Of a stretch of 64,000 bases of DNA, positions 37,601-41,485 are shown piece by piece. A program made the translations under genes and the position numbers. Within the stretch, counting starts at the first letter, position 1; each line of letters starts with the position of its first letter. The stretch is from Diploptera punctata (Eukaryota; Arthropoda; Insecta; Blattodea; Blaberidae): contig JASPKZ010010273.1 of assembly GCA_030220185.1 (NCBI GenBank), positions 806,001-870,000 on the forward strand, given 5' to 3'. The notes under the pieces were generated by a model. That model had not been told where the DNA came from. It made no database searches and was given only the letters and a program-made list of their open reading frames with translations.

Positions 37601-40600
37601 GAAAAAATCTATATACAGAAGAAGAAGGAAATAATTATGAACTTTGAAATTCCCACAGAAAGGAACCTCATTAGTAAATTCATTGGACCCAGAGGCAGAG
37701 AGAGCAGGAATCAAGAATCAGGGCCGACATGAGAAAATTCAGTCTGTAATTGCTGACGATGGGGCTAAGAAGCCCTGAAACATATGTTTGACAAAAACAA
37801 CTATAAGAGGTAAGAATGAACAGACAAAATGTTTTAATTATTAAACAAACCTCTTAATGTTATTTTCTATTGTATTTTAATATAATAGTAGTGTTATAAT
37901 CCCATTGAAGTCTTCTTAAATAGAAGCAGCCGGATGGTGTATAAGAGAGGAAAAATTTTTCATCCAAAATGTGATGCCCAAGTAGCATAGTGGTCAATGT
38001 GCTAGTATGTAGAACTAGAGACCTTGGGTTCAAATCCCAATTTGGGTGAAAATTTGCCTTCAGAAATTAATTTGTCATTCAGTGTGAGTGTATAAATCTA
38101 CATAAAATCGCTGCAATATTACCATTATATCTGTAATAGTAGTGTTAGAATTCTATTAAAATATTTTTTTGAATAGAAGCTGCAAGGCGACAGAGAATAA
38201 AGATTCATATTGTTGGGCATGCAGGATTGTATAAGAGAGAGAAAATCTTCTATTCTAAAGTGTGGTGTCCAAGTAGCATTAGTAGCCATTGTGCTAGTAT
38301 ATGGGACTAGAGACTTTGGGATCAAATCCCATTTGGGGAAAAACTTTTCTTTTCAAAAATTAATTTGTCCTTCATTATGAGTGTATACATTATCATAAAA
38401 ACACTGTAATTTGTTCTTCTTTACTATATCCAGTTAATCTAGGGTGACCAAAACTGACCATATTTATTCTTCATCTAGTTCAGTATTCTCATTTTGGGAG
38501 TTAGGTTTCAGACAATAGCCTCCATCTATCTCAGACATTCTATATCTCCTCTTCCATCATTTCCATCCATTCAATTCCTTATTTCTCAATATTCTTCTTA
38601 ACTTGGTCTTTCTATCTATATCTCAGCCAACCTCTTGGTCTCTTCCCTCCTAATCTAAATTCAAGTGCTTGTCATACCCTTCCAATATCCATTATTGGGT
38701 GAAAAATTGACCGTTTGAGTTCAAAATTGGCATTTTTTGTTTTTTGTACTAAAAAATAGCCTGTACTCTAATGTATATGTTGGCAAAGTTTCAGAGGTCT
38801 ATGGCGCTTCTAAGTGCCCTAAATTACGTCAGAGTTAAGAGGATGTGCCAGTTAAATACTACCTGCATGCAAATCTCTAAACTTGTTTTCCACACTTTTA
38901 TTTTCACTGCATTTTTGTACATTCAAAATTGAATGGAATTCAGAAATGTTGTCCTAGACAGTTCAAATTTTTACTGCATGTCCTAAAAACAATGGGTAAC
39001 AAAGTAGTGCATGGGCTTCATGATTGAAGTTGTATTTTAAGAAATTTATTAATTTTTTTTTGTAATTCCACACATGAGGTACAACAATATTTTTTTTCTC
39101 CCTTTGTATTCACATTATAAGAATTCTAATGCATGATGTTTTTCTAAATGTTATAGGGATCTTGTTAAAAAATCAGACATTTTACTAAACAATTGTGGAA
39201 CCAATTTAATTATAATATATGCAAAGTTTTTAAAATATAATATTTAATAACTCAAATGTCTCACAAGAATGATACTTAAACACATCATTATGTATGATAC
39301 ATTGAATGTTTGTTCAAAAAATCGTCTCTATCTCAAAAAATGTATAAAATAGAAATTTCACCCATCACCCCATGTGGCCATACCATTTTATTTTATTATA
39401 TTTCCCATTTCATCTTGTATTTGATCCAACTTTGTAATTTATCTTATTTTAGTGTTCTATATTCTTTCTCTTCTGGTTTTCCCAAGCATGCATCTTAAAA
39501 ACTCCATCACTGTGATTTGAATTATAAAGGCGATCCACTCTTAAAGTGATCCTTATCAAAACAAAACCACGTGAGACCTGCTCACTTTTCATTGGTTATG
39601 GATACCGATGTACTATGTACAAGCAATAAGTATGCGAGAAAGTAGTTCCCTTCATTAAATTAAAAATATGTCCTGTGAGTATACTTGTTATTCTTCGTGA
39701 ATGAAAATAATAATATTCAAAACATAGAAGATATTAAAAAATATACCTAATCAATAATTACAACTTAAAATAGTTCATTACGTATGGATGATGTATTTGA
39801 GTCGTGCTTCAGTCGATTCTGATGCAACAAAATGGATAAAGGTGTCGAGCCTTTTGTTGCTGTGTCACCATCAGAATTTTTAAACCACAAGTCTGGCAAA
39901 CTTTTGACTAGTGGTAAAAAAAAGTTATTTTTAATGTATTTAACAAGTTCAGTAAAAAATCTCACCAGCTTTCTTGTAATCTACCCCATTCAACGATCAC
40001 ATGTCTTACATATACTTCACATGTGCTCCCTGTCAATGTGACAGTAATTGTGGTGCAAATGGCAGAAGGATACAATAGGCATTTGTTTATGTTAGGATCA
40101 CTCTAAGAACGGATAAGGTATACTTAAATCTTTTTATATTACTGTCCATGTTTCTGATATATAAATAAATATATGTTTAAAATCTGTTTTACACAGTTTT
40201 TTTTTTTACAATTCAGTGGCATATCTGATTCCACAACAGGGTTAGTAGCATTTGACATTACTTTATGTCATTCTGCTTATTAGCAAATCCCCAAGGAATG
40301 AAGATATTAATGTTGTTCTCATGAAAGGATTTTTAAAAAATTTGTATGTATCTTCATCAATCCTAATAAAGGAAACTCCATGGTGCAATAGCCTTTAAGT
40401 TCCTTGGTCTACCATATGGCTACTAGCCTCAAATCCACATGTGTTAATCACATAGTGGATGATCATCTGGTCAGTATATGGGTGTAACATGTTGATTAGC
40501 GGGTCAGTTTCTCCAGCCATTACTCAGTTTGTGAATGATTTCCATGTCCTAAGATAACTAAAAATGCATTAGTTTCAAGAAGGATTGTATGTCTTGTTGA

Positions 40601-41485
40601 GCATGAAATTATCTACAAACAGTTACAGTTGATTTATTTATTTTTTAATTAGAGTATATTTCTGGAGTTAAAGCATTGTATTGAGGAGGAAATTCCTAAA
40701 GATATCCCTCAGGGGCCCACCACGGTGGATTCAGGGAGTGGCGACCTGAGCTATACAGTGTCTGGGAGTATAACTGGGCTACCCTGTCTCCATGGGTCCT
40801 CCAGGTTGGGGGTTGGGTGTAGGGCTAACAACCCTACCCCATAAAAAACTACCATGTTGAGAAGCCCAAAATGAATAGCCGGACTGATCTAAGGAAATCA
40901 AACACTAAGCTGGATGGAAGGAGAAAATTTGGGAGGCCTAGGTTACGATGGATGGACGATGTACAGGCAGACCTACGGAAGATTGGCATAACAAATTGGA
41001 GAAATAAGGCCACTGACCGAAGAGAATGCATGGTTGTTATGAGGGAGGCTAAGGTCAAACTAAAAGGACTGTCACACCCTTGATGATGATTCCTGAAGAT
41101 AAATTTTAAAATATAGTGATAGAACATGAGGCAGTTCAGTTTTTAAAGGATTTGGATGATTTTCTAAGATAACTGGTCATGCATGAAAAAAGGTCACGTG
41201 CACAATTTTAACGTATAGTTTATCTTCATCTCTATAAACTGATGAGACTCTTCATATGTTGGGAGTTATCTAGTTGTCTTTGGCCTTAACATTTGTTTTT
41301 ACATCTTGATTATTGTTAATATATTTTTCATTTTAAAAATGGCAATTTAAGCCTTTACTTGATTTATTTCTTTTGTATTTTTAGGCCACACGAAACATGA
41401 GATGACAACCTGGTCCAGTTTTGAATCCATCAACAAATTTATTCAAGAGCGATATGATAGTTTGACTGGTAAAGAGGAACTGTGA
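5199..41485 (+). CDS. FAM172A: FAM172A/ARB2A-like protein, spliced, 5' end missing
   Basis: Six exons join in phase: 5199-5389, 18210-18348, 25703-25822, 31042-31158, 33174-33261 and 41385-41485. Every internal boundary has AG and GT. Together they give about 251 residues corresponding to the conserved Arb2-type alpha/beta-hydrolase-like domain. Visible marks are [13 protein letters not shown] in the first exon, [15 protein letters not shown] in the second, [10 protein letters not shown] and AHSYGG (the nucleophile-elbow-like serine) in the third, ALTDSVHN in the fourth and PRVSAG in the fifth. Vertebrate FAM172A is implicated in co-transcriptional regulation and Ago2-linked splicing, and fission yeast Arb2 is in an Argonaute chaperone complex; the function here is inferred by homology. 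The vertebrate linker between exons two and three appears absent. Introns are 2-13 kb and filled with transposons. N-terminal exons are not in the window or not recognised. Confidence 0.93.
5650..6115 (+). pseudogene. LINE 3'-end fragment with an internal 105-bp tandem duplication
   Basis: The reading gives [34 protein letters not shown] and VQWAGRVA, a very common insect LINE C-terminal tail. A block of 105 bp (35 codons) starting at 5661 is repeated in frame from 5766. After VQWAGRVA the frame is broken, yet tail motifs such as [10 protein letters not shown] can still be read. A degraded related tail lies at the window end (63895-64000). Confidence 0.8.
6116..6567. other. Intron sequence, nothing recognised
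   Basis: AT-rich spacer between a LINE tail and a piggyBac-like element. I see no terminal repeats or coding block. Confidence 0.4.
6572..7558. mobile_element. piggyBac-like non-autonomous element, copy 1
   Basis: TTAA at 6568-6571 and 7559-7562 flank termini starting CCTTTTGACTGCC and ending GGCATTCAAAAGG, the TTAA target and short terminal repeat expected of piggyBac elements. A minus-strand ORF (7005-7319) holds an acidic serine-rich stretch ([12 protein letters not shown]) like the N-terminus of piggyBac transposases, but no catalytic domain. A second copy is at 49632-50611. The class call rests on TTAA plus the termini. Confidence 0.7.
7742..8043. repeat. Repeat family A, copy 2, left part
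   Basis: Matches 2849-3150 and 43373-43690. It is cut at 8044-8051 by insertion of the hAT element and continues at 12352. Confidence 0.8.
8562..10520 (+). pseudogene. hAT transposase, broken
   Basis: The start is ATG at 8562 ([13 protein letters not shown]). A BED-like zinc finger follows, readable as FCKIC then HMSREKH, but split by two frame changes and stops near 8630-8710. The frame runs on through [15 protein letters not shown] to 9007, then resumes after the LINE insertion at 9505 with [16 protein letters not shown], where the first catalytic Asp would lie in an SIDETTD context. It ends with the hAT dimerisation motif [18 protein letters not shown] at about 10400-10460. The overall kind is the CGGBP1-like hAT group common in insects. 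It is not functional because of the shifts and the insertion. Confidence 0.85.
9008..9491 (+). mobile_element. 5'-truncated LINE inside the hAT transposase gene
   Basis: Perfect 13-bp TSD AGGATTGGAGAAA at 8995-9007 and 9492-9504. The insert encodes a LINE C-terminus open to about 9442: [17 protein letters not shown], then [20 protein letters not shown], then [16 protein letters not shown] and stop. It ends in a TGA trinucleotide tail (about 9473-9491). Removing it restores the hAT reading frame, so the hAT gene was still open at this point when the LINE landed. Confidence 0.93.
10625..10665 (-). ncRNA. Hammerhead-like motif with U3-A8 core, PLE 2 left arm
   Basis: Minus strand: stem I GGTC/GACC perfect, core TTGAGAA in place of CUGANGA, stem II ACAGC-TTG-GCTGT, GAAA (10635-10638), stem III CTTG and UU. 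C3 to U and G8 to A change together, so the C3-G8 base pair of the folded ribozyme could be kept as U3-A8. Confidence 0.6.
10776..11851 (-). pseudogene. PLE protein: RT C-terminal half plus GIY-YIG endonuclease, frameshifted
   Basis: Read on the minus strand. The piece from 11851 down to about 11555 has RT motifs [17 protein letters not shown] and [10 protein letters not shown] (the YVDD catalytic site). The next frame (11637-11182) has [10 protein letters not shown], the RT thumb and linker. A one-base shift near 11180 leads into the third piece (11162-10776) with [20 protein letters not shown], the GIY-YIG nuclease signature. The RT palm motifs before GTAMGN are absent because the element is 5'-truncated. 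PLEs use this RT-nuclease pairing to reverse transcribe and integrate. It is inactive here. Confidence 0.93.
11973..12013 (+). ncRNA. Hammerhead-like motif with U3-A8 core, PLE 2 right arm
   Basis: Stem I GGTC (11973-11976) pairs with GACC (12010-12013). Core TTGAGAA is at 11977-11983, stem II ACAGC/GCTGT with a 3-nt loop, GAAA at 12000-12003, CTTG and UU. It is identical in core to the left arm, so the variant was present before the two arms separated. Confidence 0.6.
12352..13445. repeat. Repeat family A, copy 2, right part
   Basis: Continues the family A sequence after the hAT element (TTATTAATTAATTTCTGATG onward) to CATGAATTAAATAGTC. It is interrupted at 12529-13181 by a mariner remnant. 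Confidence 0.75.
12529..13181 (+). mobile_element. mariner-like remnant
   Basis: Inverted ends CAGTGTGATCAGTATAGC and GCTATACTGATCGCACTG lie next to TA dinucleotides (12527-12528, 13182-13183). Inside, 12810-13004 encodes [20 protein letters not shown] and an [11 protein letters not shown] helix-turn-helix segment, the DNA-binding N-terminus seen in insect mariner-type transposases. The catalytic domain has been lost. Confidence 0.75.
13565..13606. repeat. (GATT)n microsatellite
   Basis: About ten copies of GATT. Confidence 0.95.
13735..13770 (-). ncRNA. Hammerhead-like motif, PLE 3 left arm
   Basis: Minus strand: core CTGAAGA (13762-13768), stem II ACAC/GTGT, GAAA (13741-13744), stem III CATG (13737-13740), UC. 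Stem I is only two base pairs. Confidence 0.5.
13783..13819 (+). ncRNA. Hammerhead-like motif, PLE 3 right arm
   Basis: Core CTGAAGA (13783-13789), GAAA (13807-13810), CATG (13811-13814), UC. Stem I is not convincing, so this copy is probably degraded. The frame x-CT-GAA-GAT reads SEDEIQMF and stops at TGA within TTTTGAAA. Confidence 0.45.
13985..14085 (-). repeat. SINE family 3 fragment
   Basis: Shares AAATTTTGCT, AGGCCTTTTTATTCAGGCTT and related words with the minus-strand copy at 30555-30945 and the inverse copy at 34185-34550. Only about 100 bp is recognisable. Confidence 0.6.
14241..14590 (+). mobile_element. 5'-truncated LINE inside PLE 4 with 14-bp TSD
   Basis: TGTTTCAAGGCTTC is repeated exactly at 14227-14240 and 14591-14604. 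The insert encodes [20 protein letters not shown] and [16 protein letters not shown], then a Cys/His-rich end and stop at 14574-14576, and finishes in an ACT trinucleotide tail. This is the terminal (RNase H-zinc-knuckle-like) part of a LINE unlike the 22.4-kb family. It splits the left-arm hammerhead motif of PLE 4. Confidence 0.92.
15111..15149 (+). ncRNA. Hammerhead motif, PLE 4 right arm, A9 mutated
   Basis: CTGACGT (15111-15117) has T at the A9 position. GGGGCTCAGAAGCCTT forms stem II, then GAAA (15135-15138), stem III CATATG and UU. Stem I is TTG/CAA. Probably inactive because of A9. Confidence 0.5.
15276..15319 (-). ncRNA. Hammerhead ribozyme motif, PLE 5 left arm
   Basis: Minus strand: stem I ATGG/TCAT with one wobble, core CTGAAGA (15309-15315), 6-bp stem II, GAAA (15288-15291), palindromic stem III TCGCGA (15282-15287), UA. 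The core is fully consensus. Confidence 0.75.
15589..15632 (+). ncRNA. Hammerhead ribozyme motif, PLE 5 right arm
   Basis: ATGG (15589-15592), CTGAAGA (15593-15599), stem II GAACAT-GACT-ATGTTT, GAAA (15617-15620), TCGCGA (15621-15626), UA, TCAT (15629-15632). The stop TGA of the PLE frame overlaps the GAAA box. TATGAGGTGAGTT follows about 20 bases downstream. Confidence 0.78.
15785..16570. other. Intron sequence, nothing recognised
   Basis: No ORF, tRNA-like sequence or terminal repeats were seen in these 790 bases. Confidence 0.4.
16576..17649 (-). mobile_element. DNA transposon remnant with about 25-bp TIR
   Basis: CTATTATCTGTCCAGC near 16575 matches the complement of GCTGGACAGAAAATAGTAG near 17630. 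A single minus-strand ORF lies inside. The superfamily is unclear. Confidence 0.6.
16800..17201 (-). CDS. Transposase N-terminal fragment (unclassified)
   Basis: 133 codons. Residues about 35-75 form a helix-rich segment ([20 protein letters not shown]) and are followed by a Lys/Arg-rich stretch [12 protein letters not shown], a pattern seen at the N-terminus of insect DDE-type transposases. The C-terminal part becomes hydrophobic, AT-driven sequence and no catalytic motif is present. The ATG choice is arbitrary. Confidence 0.4.
   Translation of the reverse strand: MFAGGSVGSGRRYTSLFLIVLTAETANSFQTHGAGSRAVFCKFMEHNPGTVVNNIVKLTAEYTSVSESRVAHICRELKETDNIKTPNKKRKRPKPVLRVVDNFVKRTVHYKVHRFFLFYYLSTVILILIFDLN
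17650..18205. other. Intron sequence upstream of exon B
   Basis: Nothing recognised except the T-rich tract leading into the acceptor at 18209. Confidence 0.4.
18210..18348 (+). CDS. FAM172A: FAM172A-like exon B
   Basis: The acceptor TTATTTTCAG ends at 18209 and the donor GTGTGT starts at 18349. The exon reads [20 protein letters not shown] then [14 protein letters not shown]. The split codon with exon A gives Ser where vertebrates have Arg. It ends in phase 0. Confidence 0.92.
18545..18996 (+). mobile_element. Fold-back PLE 6 with 13-bp TSD
   Basis: TATCATAAGTGTA at 18532-18544 and 18997-19009. Arms of about 90 bp flank a fragment of the PLE C-terminus, [20 protein letters not shown] then LITKFSRK. 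A hammerhead-like string CTGATGA (near 18850) is followed by a stem II and GATA instead of GAAA, so it is degraded. Confidence 0.8.
19120..19850 (+). repeat. tRNA-derived SINE family T2, three tandem copies
   Basis: Three units of about 300 bp each contain a B-box-like AGGGTTCAAATCCCGGTTCA or a variant (near 19152, 19447 and 19747) and the body TATATTCTATCCAGGATTGG. Anticodon-arm-like CTCGT/ACGAG pairs are visible in two units. A related array is at 44120-44700. Confidence 0.8.
20043..20906 (-). mobile_element. mariner-derived fold-back element
   Basis: Inverted ends of about 150 bp, with GTCCACAAAATCCTGC at the left and its near-complement at the right, are next to TA. A central minus-strand fragment reads [15 protein letters not shown], close to the helix-turn-helix of the mariner-type transposase at 54 kb (VLHKQLRLYPYKMQ). 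The catalytic domain is absent. Confidence 0.75.
21312..21716 (-). repeat. tRNA-derived SINE family T1 with 11-bp TSD
   Basis: AGGAAAATAAG at 21301-21311 and 21717-21727. The minus strand carries a tRNA-like head, CCCCAATAGCTCAGATGG to GGGTTCGAGTCTCAGTCT, with an intact D arm, a TTGGC/GCCAA anticodon stem and a B box. A second truncated head lies near 21600-21660. The body AAATATAATTTATCCTTC recurs at 28.6, 31.8 and 25.9 kb. Confidence 0.85.
21728..22260. other. Intron sequence before the LINE
   Basis: No gene. TCAGCCTTAGTTTATGTTGT (about 21050) and ACAACATAAACTAAGACCGA (about 25503) are inverted, suggesting that an older element of about 4.5 kb spans this region and was split by the LINE. 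Confidence 0.35.
22270..25345 (+). mobile_element. APE-type LINE, coding-intact copy
   Basis: About 150 bases of leader (including GCCTGACTAGAGGCTATAAG at about 22375) precede a single long ORF. A 3' end with GGCCACATGGCC and an ATG trinucleotide tail (TTCATGATGATGATA) closes it near 25340. I could not find a clear TSD. The leader matches the head of the short insertion at 4090-4574. Confidence 0.85.
22426..25290 (+). CDS. LINE polyprotein: endonuclease plus reverse transcriptase, 954 aa
   Basis: Residues about 38-280 are an apurinic-like endonuclease: [16 protein letters not shown] (catalytic Glu), [11 protein letters not shown] (Asp, Asn) and SDHFLV (the Asp-His pair). Residues about 510-790 are the reverse transcriptase: [72 protein letters not shown] and [10 protein letters not shown] (YADD active site). 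A tail with [10 protein letters not shown] ends the protein. No frameshift or stop is seen, so the element could be young. There is no RNase H domain. The clade is probably RTE-like or related, judged from the single ORF and motifs; phylogeny is needed to settle it. The first in-frame Met after the leader is used. Confidence 0.95.
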   Translation: MAGNQPRGLPITRRNLSKDWNDHTDDDKARNRLMIKDLKVATWNVRGITHKEEELEVELDKRKIDIAIISETKKKNKGSEELGKYVMIYSGVPAENWASSGVTILIRKNLQHNILYYQWISPKIVTVRIKMLGHNLTIIGIYAPVDGNDSETIEFYDILQETIDKVNKQDYLIIAGDFNARVGNQPIRECIGSEGEPTCNNNGKLLIDFCIFNNLRITNSFFRHKKIHKYTWAARGSKSIIDYVLINNKFKKSVNDTRVYRGSEIDSDHFLVESKIKLYHKHISTRKYKQTIQNKIPKKFKIHLLEDQSTQILYQTRIRNKLKTSTGDIEEDWINLKQAIMEAAYESLGYKQIKNKKRLRTWNPELKENIEQKKKAYKVYLQTKQEEHYTEYKKLRAKVRKLSRKYRRDDWDKFVKSLERDITGAQRQGFKIFKKLQMETKDKINVNLIPKQDWITYYKNLWSEPNTHTEKITLNLTCENEIEKPDITMDELEEVLKKAKNRKSPGLDDLNLELFKYGGTALKEKLLELFNNIWHCLNIPTDWETGLVINIHKKGQKNKCDNYRGITLLPTASKLYANIIKNKLSVSSETFLEEEQCGFRKGRSTIDAIFTLQQIMEKRREFNLPLYILFIDYEKAYDNVNRDKLWQILHEEHIHSHVIRAIQSLYQNSKIKIKLPDGEITEHINTSKGVRQGCGLSPLLFNIYINRIVQEWKQTVNSGISITRNKIIQTILYADDQIILSDSEDSLQIAAYQLFKIASKYNMKISTSKSKTMAMCGKNIQWVKIEIDGKIIEQVSDFSYLGSVFAEYKSDIDSKLQKYNKMNGVIRRHFGKQMRTETKLRLHNITSKAALKYGSEIWILNKRNSHKLQVSQMRFLRSLLGVNRLDHQRNTIIRGKLGVTSLNEDIQRYQQEWKNHLRRMARNRLPKLAFQYTPTGHRDQGRPKHRWKDQDHLR
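25703..25822 (+). CDS. FAM172A: FAM172A-like exon C
   Basis: The acceptor TTGTTTTTCAG ends at 25702 and the donor GTAAGT starts at 25823, with 40 codons in phase 0. It reads [16 protein letters not shown] and [16 protein letters not shown]. The Ser of HSYGG sits at the nucleophile elbow of the fold. Confidence 0.94.
25860..25915 (+). repeat. SINE family T1 body fragment
   Basis: CTTCAAATATAATTTATCCTTC and GTGTTAAATTAATAATAAAA match the SINE bodies at 21.6 and 31.8 kb; the head is absent. Confidence 0.7.
26290..26900 (-). pseudogene. LINE reverse-transcriptase C-terminal fragment
   Basis: An open minus-strand frame of 189 codons (26897-26328) with [35 protein letters not shown] and [13 protein letters not shown]. 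It is the post-RT region of an APE-type LINE, from a family different from the 22.4-kb copy. The palm domain is absent. Confidence 0.85.
27184..27457 (+). repeat. SINE family 1, 5'-truncated, with 10-bp TSD
   Basis: TAACCTAAAT at 27174-27183 and 27458-27467. The B-box-like GAAGGTTGAGGGTTCAGGTC and the body GGTGGGGTCAGGATTTTTAA are shared with the copies at 51.4, 61.5 and 63.0 kb. The A-box end is missing. Confidence 0.85.
27590..28250. other. Possible coding relic, not identified
   Basis: Less AT-rich than its surroundings, with several overlapping ORFs of 60-79 codons on both strands (for example the minus-strand [20 protein letters not shown]). The minus-strand set can be strung together with frameshifts, which would fit a decayed transposase. 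I recognise no family. Confidence 0.3.
28495..28905 (+). repeat. SINE family T1, two tandem copies
   Basis: tRNA-like heads at about 28500-28573 and 28803-28876, each with a D arm (AGATAGCTCAG or AGATAGCGCAG, then GTAGAGCATTTGCC) and a B box (GGTTCAAACCCCAGTCT). The anticodon stems TTTGC/GCAAA differ from the TTGGC/GCCAA of the 21.3-kb copy by compensatory change, so the stem was still paired in both. Confidence 0.85.
29375..30546 (+). mobile_element. mariner-like element, internally deleted
   Basis: Ends CAGTGAGATTTTTTAGGAAT and the near-complement ATCCTTTAAGAATCTCACTG are flanked by TA (29373-29374, 30547-30548). The remaining coding parts are an N-terminal HTH region ([18 protein letters not shown] from about 29544, then [20 protein letters not shown]) and a C-terminal scrap with [12 protein letters not shown]. 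The whole DDE core is missing. A SINE 2 copy lies in its 3' half. Confidence 0.8.
30190..30375 (-). repeat. SINE family 2, minus copy
   Basis: The inverse of 49090-49330: B-box-like GAATTGAACCTGG, then GACAAGGCAGCACACTACCT. It lies inside the mariner-like element. Confidence 0.8.
30555..30945 (-). repeat. SINE family 3, minus copy
   Basis: An inverted match to 34185-34550. It includes GGTTTGAACCTGTGACCCTC (B-box side), the Ser/Leu-like head near 30940 and GAGACATCTAGCAGG. Confidence 0.8.
31042..31158 (+). CDS. FAM172A: FAM172A-like exon D
   Basis: The acceptor TTTTGTTTCAG ends at 31041 and the donor GTAAGT starts at 31159; 39 codons. It reads [20 protein letters not shown] then [27 protein letters not shown] is a conserved FAM172A segment. 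Confidence 0.94.
31285..31475 (+). mobile_element. PLE-related fold-back with degraded hammerhead
   Basis: CTTGTAGAAGATTCCCGGGC (31323-31342) pairs with the complement GCCCGGAAATCTTCTACAAG (31434-31453). Between them TTGAGGATGCCAGATGCAGT to CTGGCAAAACGTC is a hammerhead-like string with stem I CCC/GGG. It carries U3 and G12-to-A changes, so it is not expected to be active. Confidence 0.55.
31755..32134 (+). repeat. SINE family T1, head at 32040-32116
   Basis: Body words (TAATTTATCCTTCAGTGAGA, AATTAATAATAAAAACATCA) appear in both orientations at 31745-31880. A tRNA-like head follows (CGCAGTAGCTCTGATGGTAG to CCGGGTTCAAGTCTCGGTCT). PLE 7 is inserted just after it. Confidence 0.8.
32148..32408 (+). 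mobile_element. Fold-back PLE 7 with 13-bp TSD
   Basis: ATACGTCATAATT at 32135-32147 and 32409-32421. Arms (about 32165-32215 and 32300-32365) contain CCTCATACTTCATAATTCAT and its complement. It is a small deletion derivative of the family at 52.9-54.0 kb. Its left arm lacks the ribozyme core. Confidence 0.88.
32274..32318 (+). ncRNA. Hammerhead-like motif with U3-A8 core, PLE 7
   Basis: Stem I AGCA/TGCT, core TTGAGAA (32278-32284), stem II TCACA-AATGA-TGTGA, GAAA (32303-32306), stem III CCCGGG (32307-32312), UC. Everything else is consensus. Confidence 0.58.
32500..32551 (-). ncRNA. Hammerhead-like motif with altered G12, PLE 8 left arm
   Basis: Core CTGAGGA on the minus strand (32539-32545), stem II GGAACA/TGTTCC, then CAAA in place of GAAA, stem III ACTAGT, UU. 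G12 is the presumed general base, so loss of activity is expected. Confidence 0.45.
32776..32815 (+). ncRNA. Hammerhead-like motif with altered G12, PLE 8 right arm
   Basis: CTGAAGA (32776-32782), stem II, CAAA (32802-32805), ACTAGT (32806-32811), UU. It has the same G12-to-C change as the left arm. Confidence 0.45.
33174..33261 (+). CDS. FAM172A: FAM172A-like exon E
   Basis: The acceptor ATTATTTGCAG ends at 33173 and the donor GTAATA starts at 33262; 29 codons plus one base. It reads [20 protein letters not shown] and EDIPRVSAG. Confidence 0.92.
33262..33719. other. Intron sequence, nothing recognised
   Basis: No coding block or terminal repeats seen. Confidence 0.4.
33720..34050 (-). repeat. 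LINE-leader-derived repeat, inverse of 4090-4574
   Basis: AAGTAAGGAGCAAAACACAA and GCTCAGCTTGGGCACCTTGT are complements of words in the insertion at 4108-4200. The open minus-strand frame of 113 codons is a by-product. Confidence 0.65.
34185..34550 (+). repeat. SINE family 3, plus copy
   Basis: A tRNA-like B box (GGTCGAAGGTTCAAACCCGA) is followed by the same body as 30555-30945, ending AATTCCTAACAAAGGAGAGG. Confidence 0.8.
34647..35367. mobile_element. pogo/Tigger-like MITE
   Basis: Ends CAGCAAACTCCCAATTATCC and the near-complement GATAATCGGGAGTTTGCTG, each next to TA (34645-34646, 35368-35369). This is the terminal pattern of the pogo/Tigger group. There is no transposase inside; a tandem stretch of GGTGGTTACTAGTGTGG variants occupies 34965-35080. 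Confidence 0.75.
35670..36945 (-). mobile_element. Unclassified composite repeat, copy 2 (inverse of 1215-2480)
   Basis: Order on the minus strand: head, three units of about 165 bp (36385-36895), tRNA-Tyr-like sequence, hairpin (35683-36147). It is collinear with copy 1 over about 1.25 kb in opposite orientation 34 kb away. The hairpin arms here are closer to identity than in copy 1. Confidence 0.8.
36259..36352 (-). pseudogene. tRNA-Tyr-derived sequence with intron, copy 2
   Basis: The minus strand reads AGCTCAGTTGGTAGAGCGG, a spacer with seven A residues, then ATCCATAGGTCGCTGG and TTCAAATCCGGCT. The T arm is closer to the authentic tRNA-Tyr than copy 1 (CCGGC not CCAGC). The anticodon stem-loop is not intact. 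Confidence 0.8.
37055..37145 (-). repeat. tRNA-derived SINE family T3, minus head
   Basis: TACTGAGATTTGAATCCAAA and a decayed A-box side (near 37120) resemble the + heads at 37970-38350. It is strongly decayed. Confidence 0.5.
37321..37362 (-). ncRNA. Hammerhead ribozyme motif, PLE 9 left arm
   Basis: Minus strand: stem I TCA/TGA, core CTGATGA (37353-37359), stem II GGGGCT-AAGA-AGCTCT, GAAA (37332-37335), palindromic stem III CATATG (37326-37331), UU. The core is consensus. Confidence 0.68.
37375..37732 (+). pseudogene. PLE GIY-YIG endonuclease and C-terminal tail
   Basis: [20 protein letters not shown] then [16 protein letters not shown] gives the GIY-YIG signature. After a frameshift near 37500-37540 it continues [18 protein letters not shown], then [18 protein letters not shown]. 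The RT is missing. The tail runs into the ribozyme at 37753. Confidence 0.85.
37750..37790 (+). ncRNA. Hammerhead ribozyme motif, PLE 9 right arm
   Basis: CTGACGA (37753-37759), stem II GGGGCT-AAGA-AGCCCT, GAAA (37777-37780), CATATG (37781-37786), UU. Stem I is weak (wobbles). TAAGAGGTAAGAATG follows. Confidence 0.6.
37965..38350 (+). repeat. tRNA-derived SINE family T3, two tandem heads
   Basis: Heads at about 37980-38048 and 38270-38338: GCCCAAGTAGCATAGTGGTC to TTGGGTTCAAATCCCAATTT. The second is more diverged (GATCAAATCCC). The unit spacing is about 290 bp. Confidence 0.75.
38350..40690. other. Intron sequence, mostly unrecognised
   Basis: About 2.3 kb with no coding block. CCACTCTTAAAGTGATCCTTA (about 39535) and TTAGGATCACTCTAAGAACGG (about 40091) are inverted and may mark a MITE of about 570 bp. 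Words at 38560-38690 resemble an inverted, decayed LINE tail. Confidence 0.35.
40695..41087 (+). mobile_element. LINE-derived head-plus-tail element with imperfect TSD
   Basis: ATTCCTAAAGATA (about 40690) and ATTCCTGAAGATA (about 41088) flank the insert with one mismatch. It begins CCTCAGGGGCCCACCACGG, continues with a LINE leader-like GC-rich stretch, then encodes a LINE C-terminus ([20 protein letters not shown] to KGLSHP, stop near 41083) and ends in a TGATGATG tail. Leader and tail are present without the middle, as at 4090-4574. Confidence 0.75.
41385..41485 (+). CDS. FAM172A: FAM172A-like last coding exon
   Basis: The acceptor GTATTTTTAG ends at 41384. It reads [20 protein letters not shown] then ends KEEL and TGA (41483-41485). 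The C-terminal KEEL-type end is close to the vertebrate one. 3' UTR follows. Confidence 0.93.

Larger units (their letters stand above)
37275..37880 (+). mobile_element. Fold-back PLE 9 with 12-bp TSD and GIY-YIG remnant
   Basis: TATAATAGTAGT at 37263-37274 and 37881-37892. The arms carry TCTTACCTCTTATAG and its complement. Same ribozyme family as PLE 4. Confidence 0.88.

Noticed and set aside
37375..37732. GIY-YIG ORFs as host nucleases or mobile-intron proteins
   Set aside because: They carry the PLE linker and C-terminal block, have inverted arms and TSDs, and elsewhere join a PLE reverse transcriptase.
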